A stretch of 64,000 bases of DNA, from positions 62,001 to 126,000 of the forward strand of contig SVPR01000005.1 in assembly GCA_015065785.1 (NCBI GenBank). The letters run 5' to 3'. A program made the position numbers and the translations under genes. The notes beneath the pieces were generated by a model, which searched no databases, was not told the origin of the DNA, and saw only the letters and a list, made by a program, of their open reading frames with translations. Position 1 is the first letter of the stretch. Every line of letters starts with the position of its first letter. Below are positions 37,558 through 45,373 of this stretch, piece by piece. This DNA comes from Oscillospiraceae bacterium. Lineage in GTDB: Bacteria > Bacillota > Clostridia > Oscillospirales > Acutalibacteraceae.

Positions 37558-37641
37558 CAGTGAACACAGAAGAACTGAAATAGAGCTTCAGCGAATGATG
37601 ACCACTTTAAGAAAAAGGAATTATAATCTTAATATATAAAA
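37558..37641 (+). repeat. 84-bp direct repeat, copy 2 (displaced end of atpC)
   Basis: This second copy of the atpC 3' end still has the correct reading frame and stop codon, but it is cut off from the rest of atpC by about 1.66 kb. A terminator in the atp direction follows 24 bases later. That makes it the likely original end of the operon. Confidence 0.95.
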
Positions 37642-37664
37642 TAATAGTAAAAACCTATAAATTT

Positions 37665-37710
37665 ATTCCTATGTATTCCAATTTTTAGTTGAATACATAG
37701 GAATTTTTTT
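37665..37710 (+). terminator. Stranded terminator, probably the original end of the atp operon
   Basis: The stem 37665-37678 with 37691-37704 (ATTCCTATGTATTC and its complement) is followed by a T-run to 37710. It follows only the orphan atpC fragment on this strand, so no complete gene now uses it. Confidence 0.8.
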
Positions 37711-37726
37711 GTTGTGTCAAAATTTA

Positions 37727-37755
37727 TTGAAAACTGAAAATTCCGGGTGTATAAT
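37727..37755 (+). promoter_or_regulatory. Promoter of the SulP transporter gene
   Basis: TTGAAA (37727-37732) and a consensus TATAAT (37750-37755) are separated by exactly 17 bases, 42 bases before the ATG. Confidence 0.75.
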
Positions 37756-37797
37756 ATCCCCTGTTAAAAATCATTTTTCAAGCAGGCAGGGGTATTT

Positions 37798-39441
37798 ATG
37801 ACAAAATTAAAGCCGAAGCTTTTTTCGGTAATTAAAAATTATAACAAAGGACAATTCGTTAAAGATATTACATCAGGTTTAATCGTTGCAATTATTGCTT
37901 TGCCACTTTCTATTGCATTAGCATTGGCCTCCGGTGCAACACCGGAGCAAGGTCTTTACACCGCAATTGTGGCTGGTTTTTTAATTTCCTTTTTAGGCGG
38001 TAGCCGTGTTCAGATTGCAGGTCCTACTGCGGCGTTTGCTTCAATTGTTGCAGGAATTATAGCAACAAATGGCTTTTCGGGACTTGTTATTGCAACTCTT
38101 ATGGCAGGCGTTATGCTTATACTAATGGGGCTTTTCAAATTTGGTAGCCTTATTAAATTTATTCCTTTTACAATTACAACAGGCTTTACTTCAGGTATTG
38201 CGGTTACAATTTTAATTGGTCAGATAAAAGACTTTTTAGGTCTTACATTTAAAAATTCACCAGTTGAAACAATTGAAAAGGTTGAAGAAATTATTCACTG
38301 CATAACTACTGTAAACCCAATGGCAGTAGTTATAGGCGTCGTTTCACTTGCAATTTTAATTGTAATGCCAAAGCTCATTAAAAAAATCCCACCATCAATT
38401 TTTGCAATTCTTGTTTCAGCATTGCTTGTTAAATTTTTAGATTTAGATGTTCTTACTATTGGCGATTTATATGAGATTTCATCAAAAGCACCAACACTCT
38501 CAATCCCTGAATTTTCGCTTGAAACCGTAAAGGCGGTTTTCCCTGATGCAGTTACAATTGCGGTTTTAGCCGCTATTGAGTCACTTCTTTCCTGTGTTGT
38601 TGCTGACGGTATGATTGGTAGCAGACACAACTCAAATATGGAATTAGTTGCTCAGGGCGTAGGTAACATTGGCTCTGCACTTTTCGGTGGTATTCCTGCA
38701 ACAGGTGCCATTGCGAGAACTGCCGCTAACATAAAAAATGGTGGTAGAACACCAATTGCCGGTATGGTACACGCAGTAGTTCTTCTTTTGGTTTTACTCG
38801 TTTTAATGCCACTTGCTTCATACATTCCAATGCCGACAATTGCAGCAATTCTCTTCATAGTTGCTTACAATATGAGTGAATGGCGTGAGTTTAAAGCCAT
38901 TGTTAAAACAGCACCAAAAAGCGATATTTTCATTTTAGTTTTAACATTTGTTTTAACCATTGCATTCGATTTAGTTGTTGCTATTGCAGTCGGACTTATT
39001 CTTGCAACTGTACTCTTTATGAAGCGTATGAGCGACGAAACAAACGCTTACGGCTGGAAAGAATTTGACGAGGCTACTGACGAGGATAATGTTAACTTAA
39101 AGGTTATTCCTGAGGGTGCTTCTGTATTTGAAATTACAGGTCCTATCTTCTTTGGTGCGGCTACAAAATTCACTGACACAATTTCTTCGTCTGACAAAAA
39201 GGTTTTAATTTTAAGAATGAGAAGTGTACCTGCTATTGATGCAACAGGTATTCACGCTTTTGAAACAATTTTAAAAGCATTCGAGAAAAAGGGTAAAACA
39301 CTCATAATTTCTCACGCTAACGAGCAACCGTTAAAAGCATTCAAAAAATCAGGGCTTTATTCAAGAATCGGTAAAGAAAACTTCCAACGAAACATTAACG
39401 ATGCTTTGAAGAGAGCAAGTGAGATTCTTTCAGAAAATTAA
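37798..39441 (+). CDS. SulP-family anion transporter with STAS domain
   Basis: The 547-residue protein has about 12-14 membrane helices followed by a C-terminal STAS domain (about residues 440-547). The helices include the SulP signature region ALPLSIALALASGATPEQGLYTAIVAG and SRVQIAGPTAA. SulP proteins carry sulfate, bicarbonate or dicarboxylates. The STAS domain shows RMRSVPAIDATG, where a phosphorylatable Ser/Thr often sits. The substrate is not decided by sequence. It has its own promoter and terminator. Confidence 0.92.
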   Translation: MTKLKPKLFSVIKNYNKGQFVKDITSGLIVAIIALPLSIALALASGATPEQGLYTAIVAGFLISFLGGSRVQIAGPTAAFASIVAGIIATNGFSGLVIATLMAGVMLILMGLFKFGSLIKFIPFTITTGFTSGIAVTILIGQIKDFLGLTFKNSPVETIEKVEEIIHCITTVNPMAVVIGVVSLAILIVMPKLIKKIPPSIFAILVSALLVKFLDLDVLTIGDLYEISSKAPTLSIPEFSLETVKAVFPDAVTIAVLAAIESLLSCVVADGMIGSRHNSNMELVAQGVGNIGSALFGGIPATGAIARTAANIKNGGRTPIAGMVHAVVLLLVLLVLMPLASYIPMPTIAAILFIVAYNMSEWREFKAIVKTAPKSDIFILVLTFVLTIAFDLVVAIAVGLILATVLFMKRMSDETNAYGWKEFDEATDEDNVNLKVIPEGASVFEITGPIFFGAATKFTDTISSSDKKVLILRMRSVPAIDATGIHAFETILKAFEKKGKTLIISHANEQPLKAFKKSGLYSRIGKENFQRNINDALKRASEILSEN

Positions 39442-39446
39442 AATAT

Positions 39447-39488
39447 GGGGCTGTAAAAAAACGCTAAGTTTTTTTACAGCCCCTTTTT
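39447..39488 (+). terminator. Rho-independent terminator of the SulP gene
   Basis: The stem 39447-39461 with 39469-39483 (GGGGCTGTAAAAAAA and its complement) is followed by TTTTT. Confidence 0.88.
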
Positions 39489-39495
39489 GTTTGGT

Positions 39496-39711
39496 TTATT
39501 TATATGGTTTTGTTTCATCTGTAAGACCAACAATATAATCAATACTTGTATTATATAACTTTGCTAACTTTATCAAAACATCTACAGGAATATTAAGATT
39601 ACCTATTTCATAATCCGAATAAGTTGTCTGGTGTATTTTTAAATATTCCGCTATCTGCTTTTGAGTGTAGTCATTATCTTCTCGTAAATCACGAACTCTC
39701 TTGAACAACAT
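39496..39711 (-). CDS. XRE-family helix-turn-helix regulator
   Basis: The 71-residue protein is a single HTH_3 domain: LREDNDYTQKQIAEYLKI, then HQTTYSDYEIGNLNIP and TSIDYIVGLTDE. The ATG at 39711 is preferred over an in-frame GTG six bases upstream, because TAGG lies close before it. It starts within a few bases of the stop of the coiled-coil gene, so the two are co-expressed. The target is unknown; small XRE proteins of this kind often control their own operon. Confidence 0.88.
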   Translation of the reverse strand: MLFKRVRDLREDNDYTQKQIAEYLKIHQTTYSDYEIGNLNIPVDVLIKLAKLYNTSIDYIVGLTDETKPYK

Positions 39712-39713
39712 AA

Positions 39714-40610
39714 TCACCTATCGACACCACTTACTTGCGGATTAAATTCTGTCGCAGCCTTTACATAAGCTTTTTTGACTTTTGAATTCTTTATTTTTCT
39801 GAACTCGTCTGAAAGCTCAATTTCGGTTTCTGTCCGTTTGTTGTCGCCGATTTTAAACTCAGCTTTTTCATTTTTACCAACAAGAGTTTTTACAGCATCC
39901 GCAATTTCTTCTGAGGTCGCGGTCTTTACTTCCCCTGTTTCCTGCTTTCTGCTTTCTGCTTCCTGAATTTCCTCTGTTTCCTGATCCCTGATTTCTGTTC
40001 CCTGATCCCTGAGCTTTGCTTCCTCCATTTCTTTTTCTGTCTGGAATTTTTCTGCATCGGTAGGAAGAGCTGCATACTCACCACTCTCGATAAATTTCAT
40101 AGTGATTTTTTCAATTTCACGCATTTTCGCCTGTTCAGCCTGAGCAAATGCTAATTTATCTGCATCTGAAATATTCGGGTTACTTTCCACAGAGCGAATG
40201 CTTGCTACAGAAGCATTAATTTTATTCATTTTAATTCGCTGTGCTTCATCCTTTGTTTTACAACGCTTTAAGTCTTCTTCGTATTGCTTTGCTTCTGCCT
40301 CTATTGCTCGCATTTTCTGATAAAGAACAGGATTTTTCTTTTGCAAATATTGCATTTCTTGTTCTGTTAATTTACTACCAGCGTAAATTTTATTTGTTAT
40401 CCTTTGCATTTCTTTATCTTCAGGATGCATTTCTTGTTGCTCTTTGTATGATTTTATAAAAGCAACATTATCTTTCTGGCGTTCAGTTAAACCATCAGTA
40501 GAGTAGCCCTGTTGCTTTCTTTGCTCCCACTTGCTTTCAAGCTTGGCATTTTTTCTTATGTGGTTAAGAGAAGTCATAAGACCAAAGCTACTTGTATCTA
40601 TAAAGCTCAT
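39714..40610 (-). CDS. Coiled-coil protein of unknown function
   Basis: The ATG at 40610 with AGGTG upstream gives 298 residues beginning MSFIDTSSFG. The protein is highly charged and helical, without membrane segments. Residues about 200-232 (LRDQGTEIRDQETEEIQ, then AESRKQETGEV) are encoded by a purine-rich imperfect tandem repeat (see 39938-40016), unlike the rest. No family was recognised. It is followed directly by an XRE regulator gene. Confidence 0.65.
   Translation of the reverse strand: MSFIDTSSFGLMTSLNHIRKNAKLESKWEQRKQQGYSTDGLTERQKDNVAFIKSYKEQQEMHPEDKEMQRITNKIYAGSKLTEQEMQYLQKKNPVLYQKMRAIEAEAKQYEEDLKRCKTKDEAQRIKMNKINASVASIRSVESNPNISDADKLAFAQAEQAKMREIEKITMKFIESGEYAALPTDAEKFQTEKEMEEAKLRDQGTEIRDQETEEIQEAESRKQETGEVKTATSEEIADAVKTLVGKNEKAEFKIGDNKRTETEIELSDEFRKIKNSKVKKAYVKAATEFNPQVSGVDR
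39938..40016. repeat. Imperfect tandem repeat inside a coding region
   Basis: The stretch is built of short related units such as CCTGATCCCTGATTTCTGTT and CCTGCTTTCTGCTTTCTGC. It reads through as Gln/Glu/Arg-rich protein on the minus strand. The style resembles the low-complexity ends of the hairpin elements at 54.1 kb. Confidence 0.6.
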
Positions 40611-40709
40611 TTTCACACCTGCTTTCAATACTAAATATTATATATTTACTAACAACCAACAGGGTATAATTGCCCTCTAATTAGATTATTCCACGATTTT
40701 CAAATTACT

Positions 40710-40755
40710 AAAGAGAACCCTTTGAATTTTTTTAAAATCCAAAGGGTTCTCTTTT
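40710..40755. terminator. Hairpin at the end of the hybrid kinase gene
   Basis: The arms 40710-40724 and 40740-40754 (AAAGAGAACCCTTTG and its complement) form a 15-bp stem. The stem overlaps the kinase stop codon, and the T-run after it is weak. Confidence 0.6.
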
Positions 40756-43700
40756 ATTCTTTCATAAGCTCTAAGCTGATAACCTTATAAAGCTCTTTAA
40801 CATCAAAGGGCTTACCAATATGAGCCGACATTCCCGCTTTTAAAGCGATTTCAACATCATTTTTATGAGTATTGGCACTCATTGCAATTATTGGCACTTT
40901 TTTAGAGTCCATTCGTTCTAAATTACGAATTACCTTTGTAGCCTCCAAGCCATCCATAACAGGCATTCTGACATCCATCAGAACAACATCATAATAGCCC
41001 TCGTCAGAATTGTTGAATTTTTCAAGACCGGCTTTGCCGTCAGGAACACAGTCAACAAGCATTCCCTTTTTCTCTAAAACTCTGACAGCAATCTGGCTAT
41101 TCATTTCATTATCTTCACAAAGAAGAACTCTTTTACCCTTGAGGATTATATCACTATCCTCTTGTAAAAGCCTGTCCTTTGACTCAGCTAATGAACTATC
41201 CACTTCAATTTCCTGCAAAGCTAATTCAACTACAAATTCACTACCCTTGCCAACTTCACTGCTGACAGAAATTGTACCGCCCATAAGCTCTACAACATAC
41301 TTTGTAATGAAAAGACCTAAGCCTGTACCGGAGGTATTCATAGAACTGCTACCCTCGCGAGTAAACTGATTAAACATCTTCTTCTGGAAATCCTTACTCA
41401 TACCAATTCCGGTATCTCTTACAATGAAGCGTTGAACAATTACACCATTGCTTCGGCTCACGAATTCTATAATAAAATCAATTCTGCCTTTTTCAGGTGT
41501 AAATTTAACAGCATTAGAAAGAAGATTGAAGAAAATCTGGTTAAATCTTAGCTTATCGGTACTCACGCACTTTGCAAGATTATCAGAAGTCGTCATAGTA
41601 AATTCAATTTTTTTCGCATCGCATAACGAACGCACCATTGAATTTACATAGTGCTTAAACTCTTCCATTAAATAAGGCTCATTAGTAAGAGTTAAAACAT
41701 TTTTTTCTATTTGTGAGCTGTCAAGAGCATCATTTATAAGTCCCAAAAGGAAATGAGCAGAAGCATCAATATTTGTAAAATACTTTTTGATTGTTTCGTC
41801 CTTACTCTCATCAACACCTAATGCAGACATACCAATAATCGCATTCATCGGTGTACGCATATCGTGACTGATTCCTGCAAAGAAATCTGAACGGGCTTCA
41901 TTTGCTTTCTTTGCTTCTTCCATTGCCTTTTTCAGCTTCTTTTCTTTCTTTTCGCTATCTCTTACAATGACATCTACATTAGACCTTGTTGAAAGCAAAA
42001 TATCATCTCTGTCTTTAAATAACGGCTTAATTAACATACTGTTATATTCTTCTTCGCCGTTTCGGTCAAGACCTAAGAATTGGAATTCCAGACTACCCTG
42101 CTTTTTAATTGCAGAGGTAATATATGGAATAGTCATATACTTTTTAACTCTTTTACGGTCTCTTTCGGTAACACGCTTTTCACAGAAAACAGCCATACCA
42201 CCTTCAAATTCAAAGGTGTTATTAAAACGGTTTATGTTTGTTCCCGATGAATAGAAGCGGGTGTAAACATTACTTGAAGTGTCAATTACACCAACCTCAA
42301 GGTAGTTTTGGGAAAGAATATTTTCAGAAATAATTGATGACATTTTTTCCTTTGTCATATCCTTATTATAGAAAAATGCAAGTATATTGCCTGTTTTAGG
42401 ACTTTTCAAAATATTCACATCGACACAAACCCAGATTTTTTTGCCATCTTTGAGCTTTGCAAAATATTCCTCTCTTACCTCAGTAACGCCTTTCTCAAAA
42501 AGTCTGAGAAGATTTTCAACAGATAAATTCTGCGCCTGTTCATCTGTCATTTCGCACTCTTCCAGGAAATGCATTGAGCGTTCTCTGTAATCAATAGTTG
42601 TAATTATTTTTTCATCTTTTACATAAGACTCGCCATATCGAAGATTTTCAAGTATTCCCAAGGTTAAGTTAACACAAGAGGTAGAAATAATTGTGTCGCC
42701 TGTTTTATTTCTGAAAGCAAGCTCTTCTCTGAAGCGTTTTTCTGTAAATTTCTGCTCAGTAACATCACGGCTCATACCATAGGCAATAATGCCGTTACTG
42801 GCTTCATCTCTCACAACAAAATAAGAAATTTCAACGCATCTTTTGATATTTGATGTTGAATTAAGCATCCAGAATGTACCTTTTAATTCTCTTTCTTCGC
42901 CAAAATCAACGCGTTTATAAAATTCTCTGAACTCGTCGCGTTGCTCTTCAACTACAATATCCTTATTAAAAAGTCTGGTCGGGAAGTCGTAAAGAATGAC
43001 TTCTCTGCCAATTTTACCTATTTCAGTACCCTGAGGATAACGAGCACACTTGTTCTTGATATCATACTCCCAAACAAGCATTTTTGCACCGCTGATTGCA
43101 AGCTTGAAACGATTTTCACTATCCTTTAATTTTTGCTTTGTTTCAACATTTTCGGTAACATCGTGGCACACGCTGACTAACGCGATTCTATCCTGTACCC
43201 TGACAACCTTACCGTCTTCCTTTATCCAGATATATCTGCCGTTTTTCTTTCTTACACGATAAAGTGAAGTATATTTTTCACCCGGCTTCTGAAACTTTTT
43301 AAATTCCTCAGTAACACGCGGTAAATCATCAGGATAAATTAAGTTTGCAACCTTATTGTTGATATCAATAAGAATTTCCTTTTTATTCGCATAACCGAGC
43401 ATTCTGACAAAATTATCGTCAACTACATAAAGCGGAAAGTCAGGTTCATTAAATGAGCCTAAAATACCCGCATTTACACCCTCACTCAAAATATCTCTGT
43501 AAAGCTCTGCCTCGTAGCCCAATTCCACTTCATCAATAAAATAACGAACCGGCATAGAATTCCTGTCAACCACAAAAATGTTGAGAGAAGATATTTTTAA
43601 CTCGCTATCTGCTTCAAGCACTATCGCAGAAACTCTTAACACCATAATCTGTTCTGTTTCAGTATTTTTTACTTCTGTAACAAAATTGGCTGAATATACA

Positions 43701-43948
43701 CCCGGTGAAATAATTTTTTCAGCCTCGTCAGAAAAGCTTAAAGTACATTTGACATTTGTAAAAGTCAAAAAAGTGCGTAATGCCGCTTTAATTGTCGGTA
43801 AGCCGTGAATACTTCCGTTAGGCACCAAGCCAAAAATATCAGCATCTTCTGTAAAACACTTGTAGCTGTCTTCAATATTTTTTTCTTCTAAATGTGAAAG
43901 AAATATACTTTTTACAAATTCTACCGTTCTTTTAACCTCATCACTCAT
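40754..43948 (-). CDS. Hybrid sensor kinase: NTF2-like domain, several PAS domains, HisKA, ATPase, receiver
   Basis: The ATG at 43948 with GGGGGTGG upstream gives 1064 residues. Residues 1-130 look like a SnoaL/NTF2-type fold, followed by PAS-type regions (about 145-265, 270-400, 405-535 and perhaps 540-660). The kinase box FFAGISHDMRTPMNAI has His695, the ATPase motifs are NAVKFTPEKG and GTGLGLFIT, and a C-terminal receiver has Asp992 in VLMDVRMPVMDG. No membrane helix is seen, so it senses in the cytosol. No matching output gene is adjacent. It lies beside the flagellar operon, but a link to motility is only a guess. Confidence 0.9.
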   Translation of the reverse strand: MSDEVKRTVEFVKSIFLSHLEEKNIEDSYKCFTEDADIFGLVPNGSIHGLPTIKAALRTFLTFTNVKCTLSFSDEAEKIISPGVYSANFVTEVKNTETEQIMVLRVSAIVLEADSELKISSLNIFVVDRNSMPVRYFIDEVELGYEAELYRDILSEGVNAGILGSFNEPDFPLYVVDDNFVRMLGYANKKEILIDINNKVANLIYPDDLPRVTEEFKKFQKPGEKYTSLYRVRKKNGRYIWIKEDGKVVRVQDRIALVSVCHDVTENVETKQKLKDSENRFKLAISGAKMLVWEYDIKNKCARYPQGTEIGKIGREVILYDFPTRLFNKDIVVEEQRDEFREFYKRVDFGEERELKGTFWMLNSTSNIKRCVEISYFVVRDEASNGIIAYGMSRDVTEQKFTEKRFREELAFRNKTGDTIISTSCVNLTLGILENLRYGESYVKDEKIITTIDYRERSMHFLEECEMTDEQAQNLSVENLLRLFEKGVTEVREEYFAKLKDGKKIWVCVDVNILKSPKTGNILAFFYNKDMTKEKMSSIISENILSQNYLEVGVIDTSSNVYTRFYSSGTNINRFNNTFEFEGGMAVFCEKRVTERDRKRVKKYMTIPYITSAIKKQGSLEFQFLGLDRNGEEEYNSMLIKPLFKDRDDILLSTRSNVDVIVRDSEKKEKKLKKAMEEAKKANEARSDFFAGISHDMRTPMNAIIGMSALGVDESKDETIKKYFTNIDASAHFLLGLINDALDSSQIEKNVLTLTNEPYLMEEFKHYVNSMVRSLCDAKKIEFTMTTSDNLAKCVSTDKLRFNQIFFNLLSNAVKFTPEKGRIDFIIEFVSRSNGVIVQRFIVRDTGIGMSKDFQKKMFNQFTREGSSSMNTSGTGLGLFITKYVVELMGGTISVSSEVGKGSEFVVELALQEIEVDSSLAESKDRLLQEDSDIILKGKRVLLCEDNEMNSQIAVRVLEKKGMLVDCVPDGKAGLEKFNNSDEGYYDVVLMDVRMPVMDGLEATKVIRNLERMDSKKVPIIAMSANTHKNDVEIALKAGMSAHIGKPFDVKELYKVISLELMKE

Positions 43949-43994
43949 ACCGCCACCCCCAATGATAAGCGTAAAATTATCCAATGATAGTATA

Positions 43995-44023
43995 ATTTTA
44001 CCATAATTTTCGTCAGATTTCAA
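43995..44023 (-). promoter_or_regulatory. Promoter of the hybrid kinase gene
   Basis: TTGAAA (44018-44023) and TAAAAT (43995-44000) are 17 bases apart on the minus strand, 46 bases before the start. Confidence 0.65.
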
Positions 44024-44052
44024 TATTTTTTGTCTATTTTTGTTGCTAAAAA

Positions 44053-44091
44053 ACAAAAAAACAAGCTTTTTGGAATTTCTTCCAAAAAGCC
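44053..44091 (-). terminator. Terminator of the flagellar operon
   Basis: The stem 44066-44076 with 44081-44091 is followed on the minus strand by TTG and seven T residues. It lies 17 bases after the flgC stop. Confidence 0.85.
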
Positions 44092-44108
44092 TAAGTTTTA
44101 TCAGTTAA

Positions 44109-44531
44109 TTATTTTTTCATATCAAGTGTTTTTGTAATCATTGATTTTACAACAGATAAAGCTGTAAGGTTTGCCTGGTATGCATTTGAAGCAGCCATCA
44201 AATCAATCATTTCTTCTGTTGTATCAACATTTGAATATGTAACATAGCCATTTTCATCTGCAAGTGGGTTTGTCGGGTCATAAGCTTTAGTAAACTCGCG
44301 TTCACTTTCAACAACCTCAGCAATTCTTACGCCACCACCCTGAGCATTTGAAAGCTCCTCTGAAAAAGACATTGCTCGTTCTTGTAAAACAACCTGTTGT
44401 CTTCTGTATGGCTCTCCACTTTCAGTCATTGTTGTTTTTTCGTTTGCTATGTTCTGTGTAATAATATCTGTTCTGAATCTTTCAGCAGTTAAAGCAGAAC
44501 CTACTATATCTAAAGAATTACAAAATCCCAT
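44109..44531 (-). CDS. flgC: Flagellar basal-body rod protein FlgC
   Basis: The 140-residue rod protein has the N-terminal motif DIVGSALTAERFRTDIITQNIANEKT and the C-terminal YVTYSNVDTTEEMIDLMAASNAYQANLTAL, both diagnostic of FlgC. It is exported by the flagellar type III system. It is the last gene of the operon and is not followed by fliE, which is the usual neighbour. Confidence 0.95.
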   Translation of the reverse strand: MGFCNSLDIVGSALTAERFRTDIITQNIANEKTTMTESGEPYRRQQVVLQERAMSFSEELSNAQGGGVRIAEVVESEREFTKAYDPTNPLADENGYVTYSNVDTTEEMIDLMAASNAYQANLTALSVVKSMITKTLDMKK

Positions 44532-44543
44532 ATTTAATCACCC

Positions 44544-44903
44544 TTATTTCATATTACTGTTTAACACATAACCGAATTTATCGAATTCTGACTTAACCTT
44601 TGTTAATAACATACTGTACTGAGCATAAGCCTTGTAAAGCTCAATGCTCTCTTTTTCCATATTAACATTATTGCCATCAGAGCGTGTTGATGCAGTTTCA
44701 TCTTCAATAACCTGAGTTTCAATAATATTACTTGCAGTAATATTTCTTCTTTCTTCACTCAAAACATTTACAAAATCAAGTTGTTTTGCCTTGTAACCGG
44801 GAGTTTCAACATTTGCAATATTTTGCATGTGAAGCTCTTGCTTTGTCCAAGCAAGGTTAGTACCTGCCTCAAGTAATTTAAAATCATAAGAATTGAAAAA
44901 CAT
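44544..44903 (-). CDS. flgB: Flagellar basal-body rod protein FlgB
   Basis: The 119-residue proximal rod protein has LLEAGTNLAWTKQELHMQNIANVETPGYKAKQLDF at the N-terminus and a C-terminal helix with SIELYKAYAQYSMLLTKVKSEF. It is paired with flgC downstream as usual. The pair is attached to the late filament-cap and hook-junction genes instead of the fliE-fliF-fliG operon. Confidence 0.95.
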   Translation of the reverse strand: MFFNSYDFKLLEAGTNLAWTKQELHMQNIANVETPGYKAKQLDFVNVLSEERRNITASNIIETQVIEDETASTRSDGNNVNMEKESIELYKAYAQYSMLLTKVKSEFDKFGYVLNSNMK

Positions 44904-44938
44904 ATGTAAGTTCTCCTTTTAAAAGCTAACAGCTCAAA

Positions 44939-45337
44939 TTACGCACCTGCACCTGATGAACGAGCTATTCTGTCAGCCTGAACATAAGTATCACGAAGTT
45001 CCTTAATCATCGCAATAACATCATCAACCTGAGAGAAGTCTTTTTTAATATTAGCCTGAATTGCAACATTTAAAAAATACTCATAAAGCTGGTCAAGATT
45101 TTTAGAGATATCATATTTGAAATCAAGATTTCCTCTTAAATATCTGAAAATCGCCTGTGCCTTCTGAAGATTTTTATTAATCCCGGTAATGTCATTTTTT
45201 TCGTGTGCAATTTTTGCTAATTCAAAATCCTTCATAGCAGCATCATATAATGCAGTAAGCATTTCAACAGCAGTCATAGACATAACAGATTGTTGCTTGT
45301 ACTGCTGTGAGTACTGTTGGTACGGATTATTTACCAT
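44939..45337 (-). CDS. fliS: Flagellin export chaperone FliS
   Basis: The 132-residue helical chaperone has the FliS signature MVNNPYQQYSQQ and MLTALYDAAMKDFELAKIAHEKND. It keeps flagellin unfolded before export. It follows fliD by 36 bases, as in most species. No flagellin gene is in this window. Confidence 0.95.
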   Translation of the reverse strand: MVNNPYQQYSQQYKQQSVMSMTAVEMLTALYDAAMKDFELAKIAHEKNDITGINKNLQKAQAIFRYLRGNLDFKYDISKNLDQLYEYFLNVAIQANIKKDFSQVDDVIAMIKELRDTYVQADRIARSSGAGA

Positions 45338-45373
45338 AATACACCCTCATTTTATACTATTTCTCAGAAAAAA

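Noticed and set aside
37758-37792. CCCCTG and CAGGGG could form a stem that hides the ribosome site of the SulP gene.
   Set aside because: The TATAAT at 37750-37755 puts the transcription start inside or after the left arm, so the stem would not be in the mRNA.
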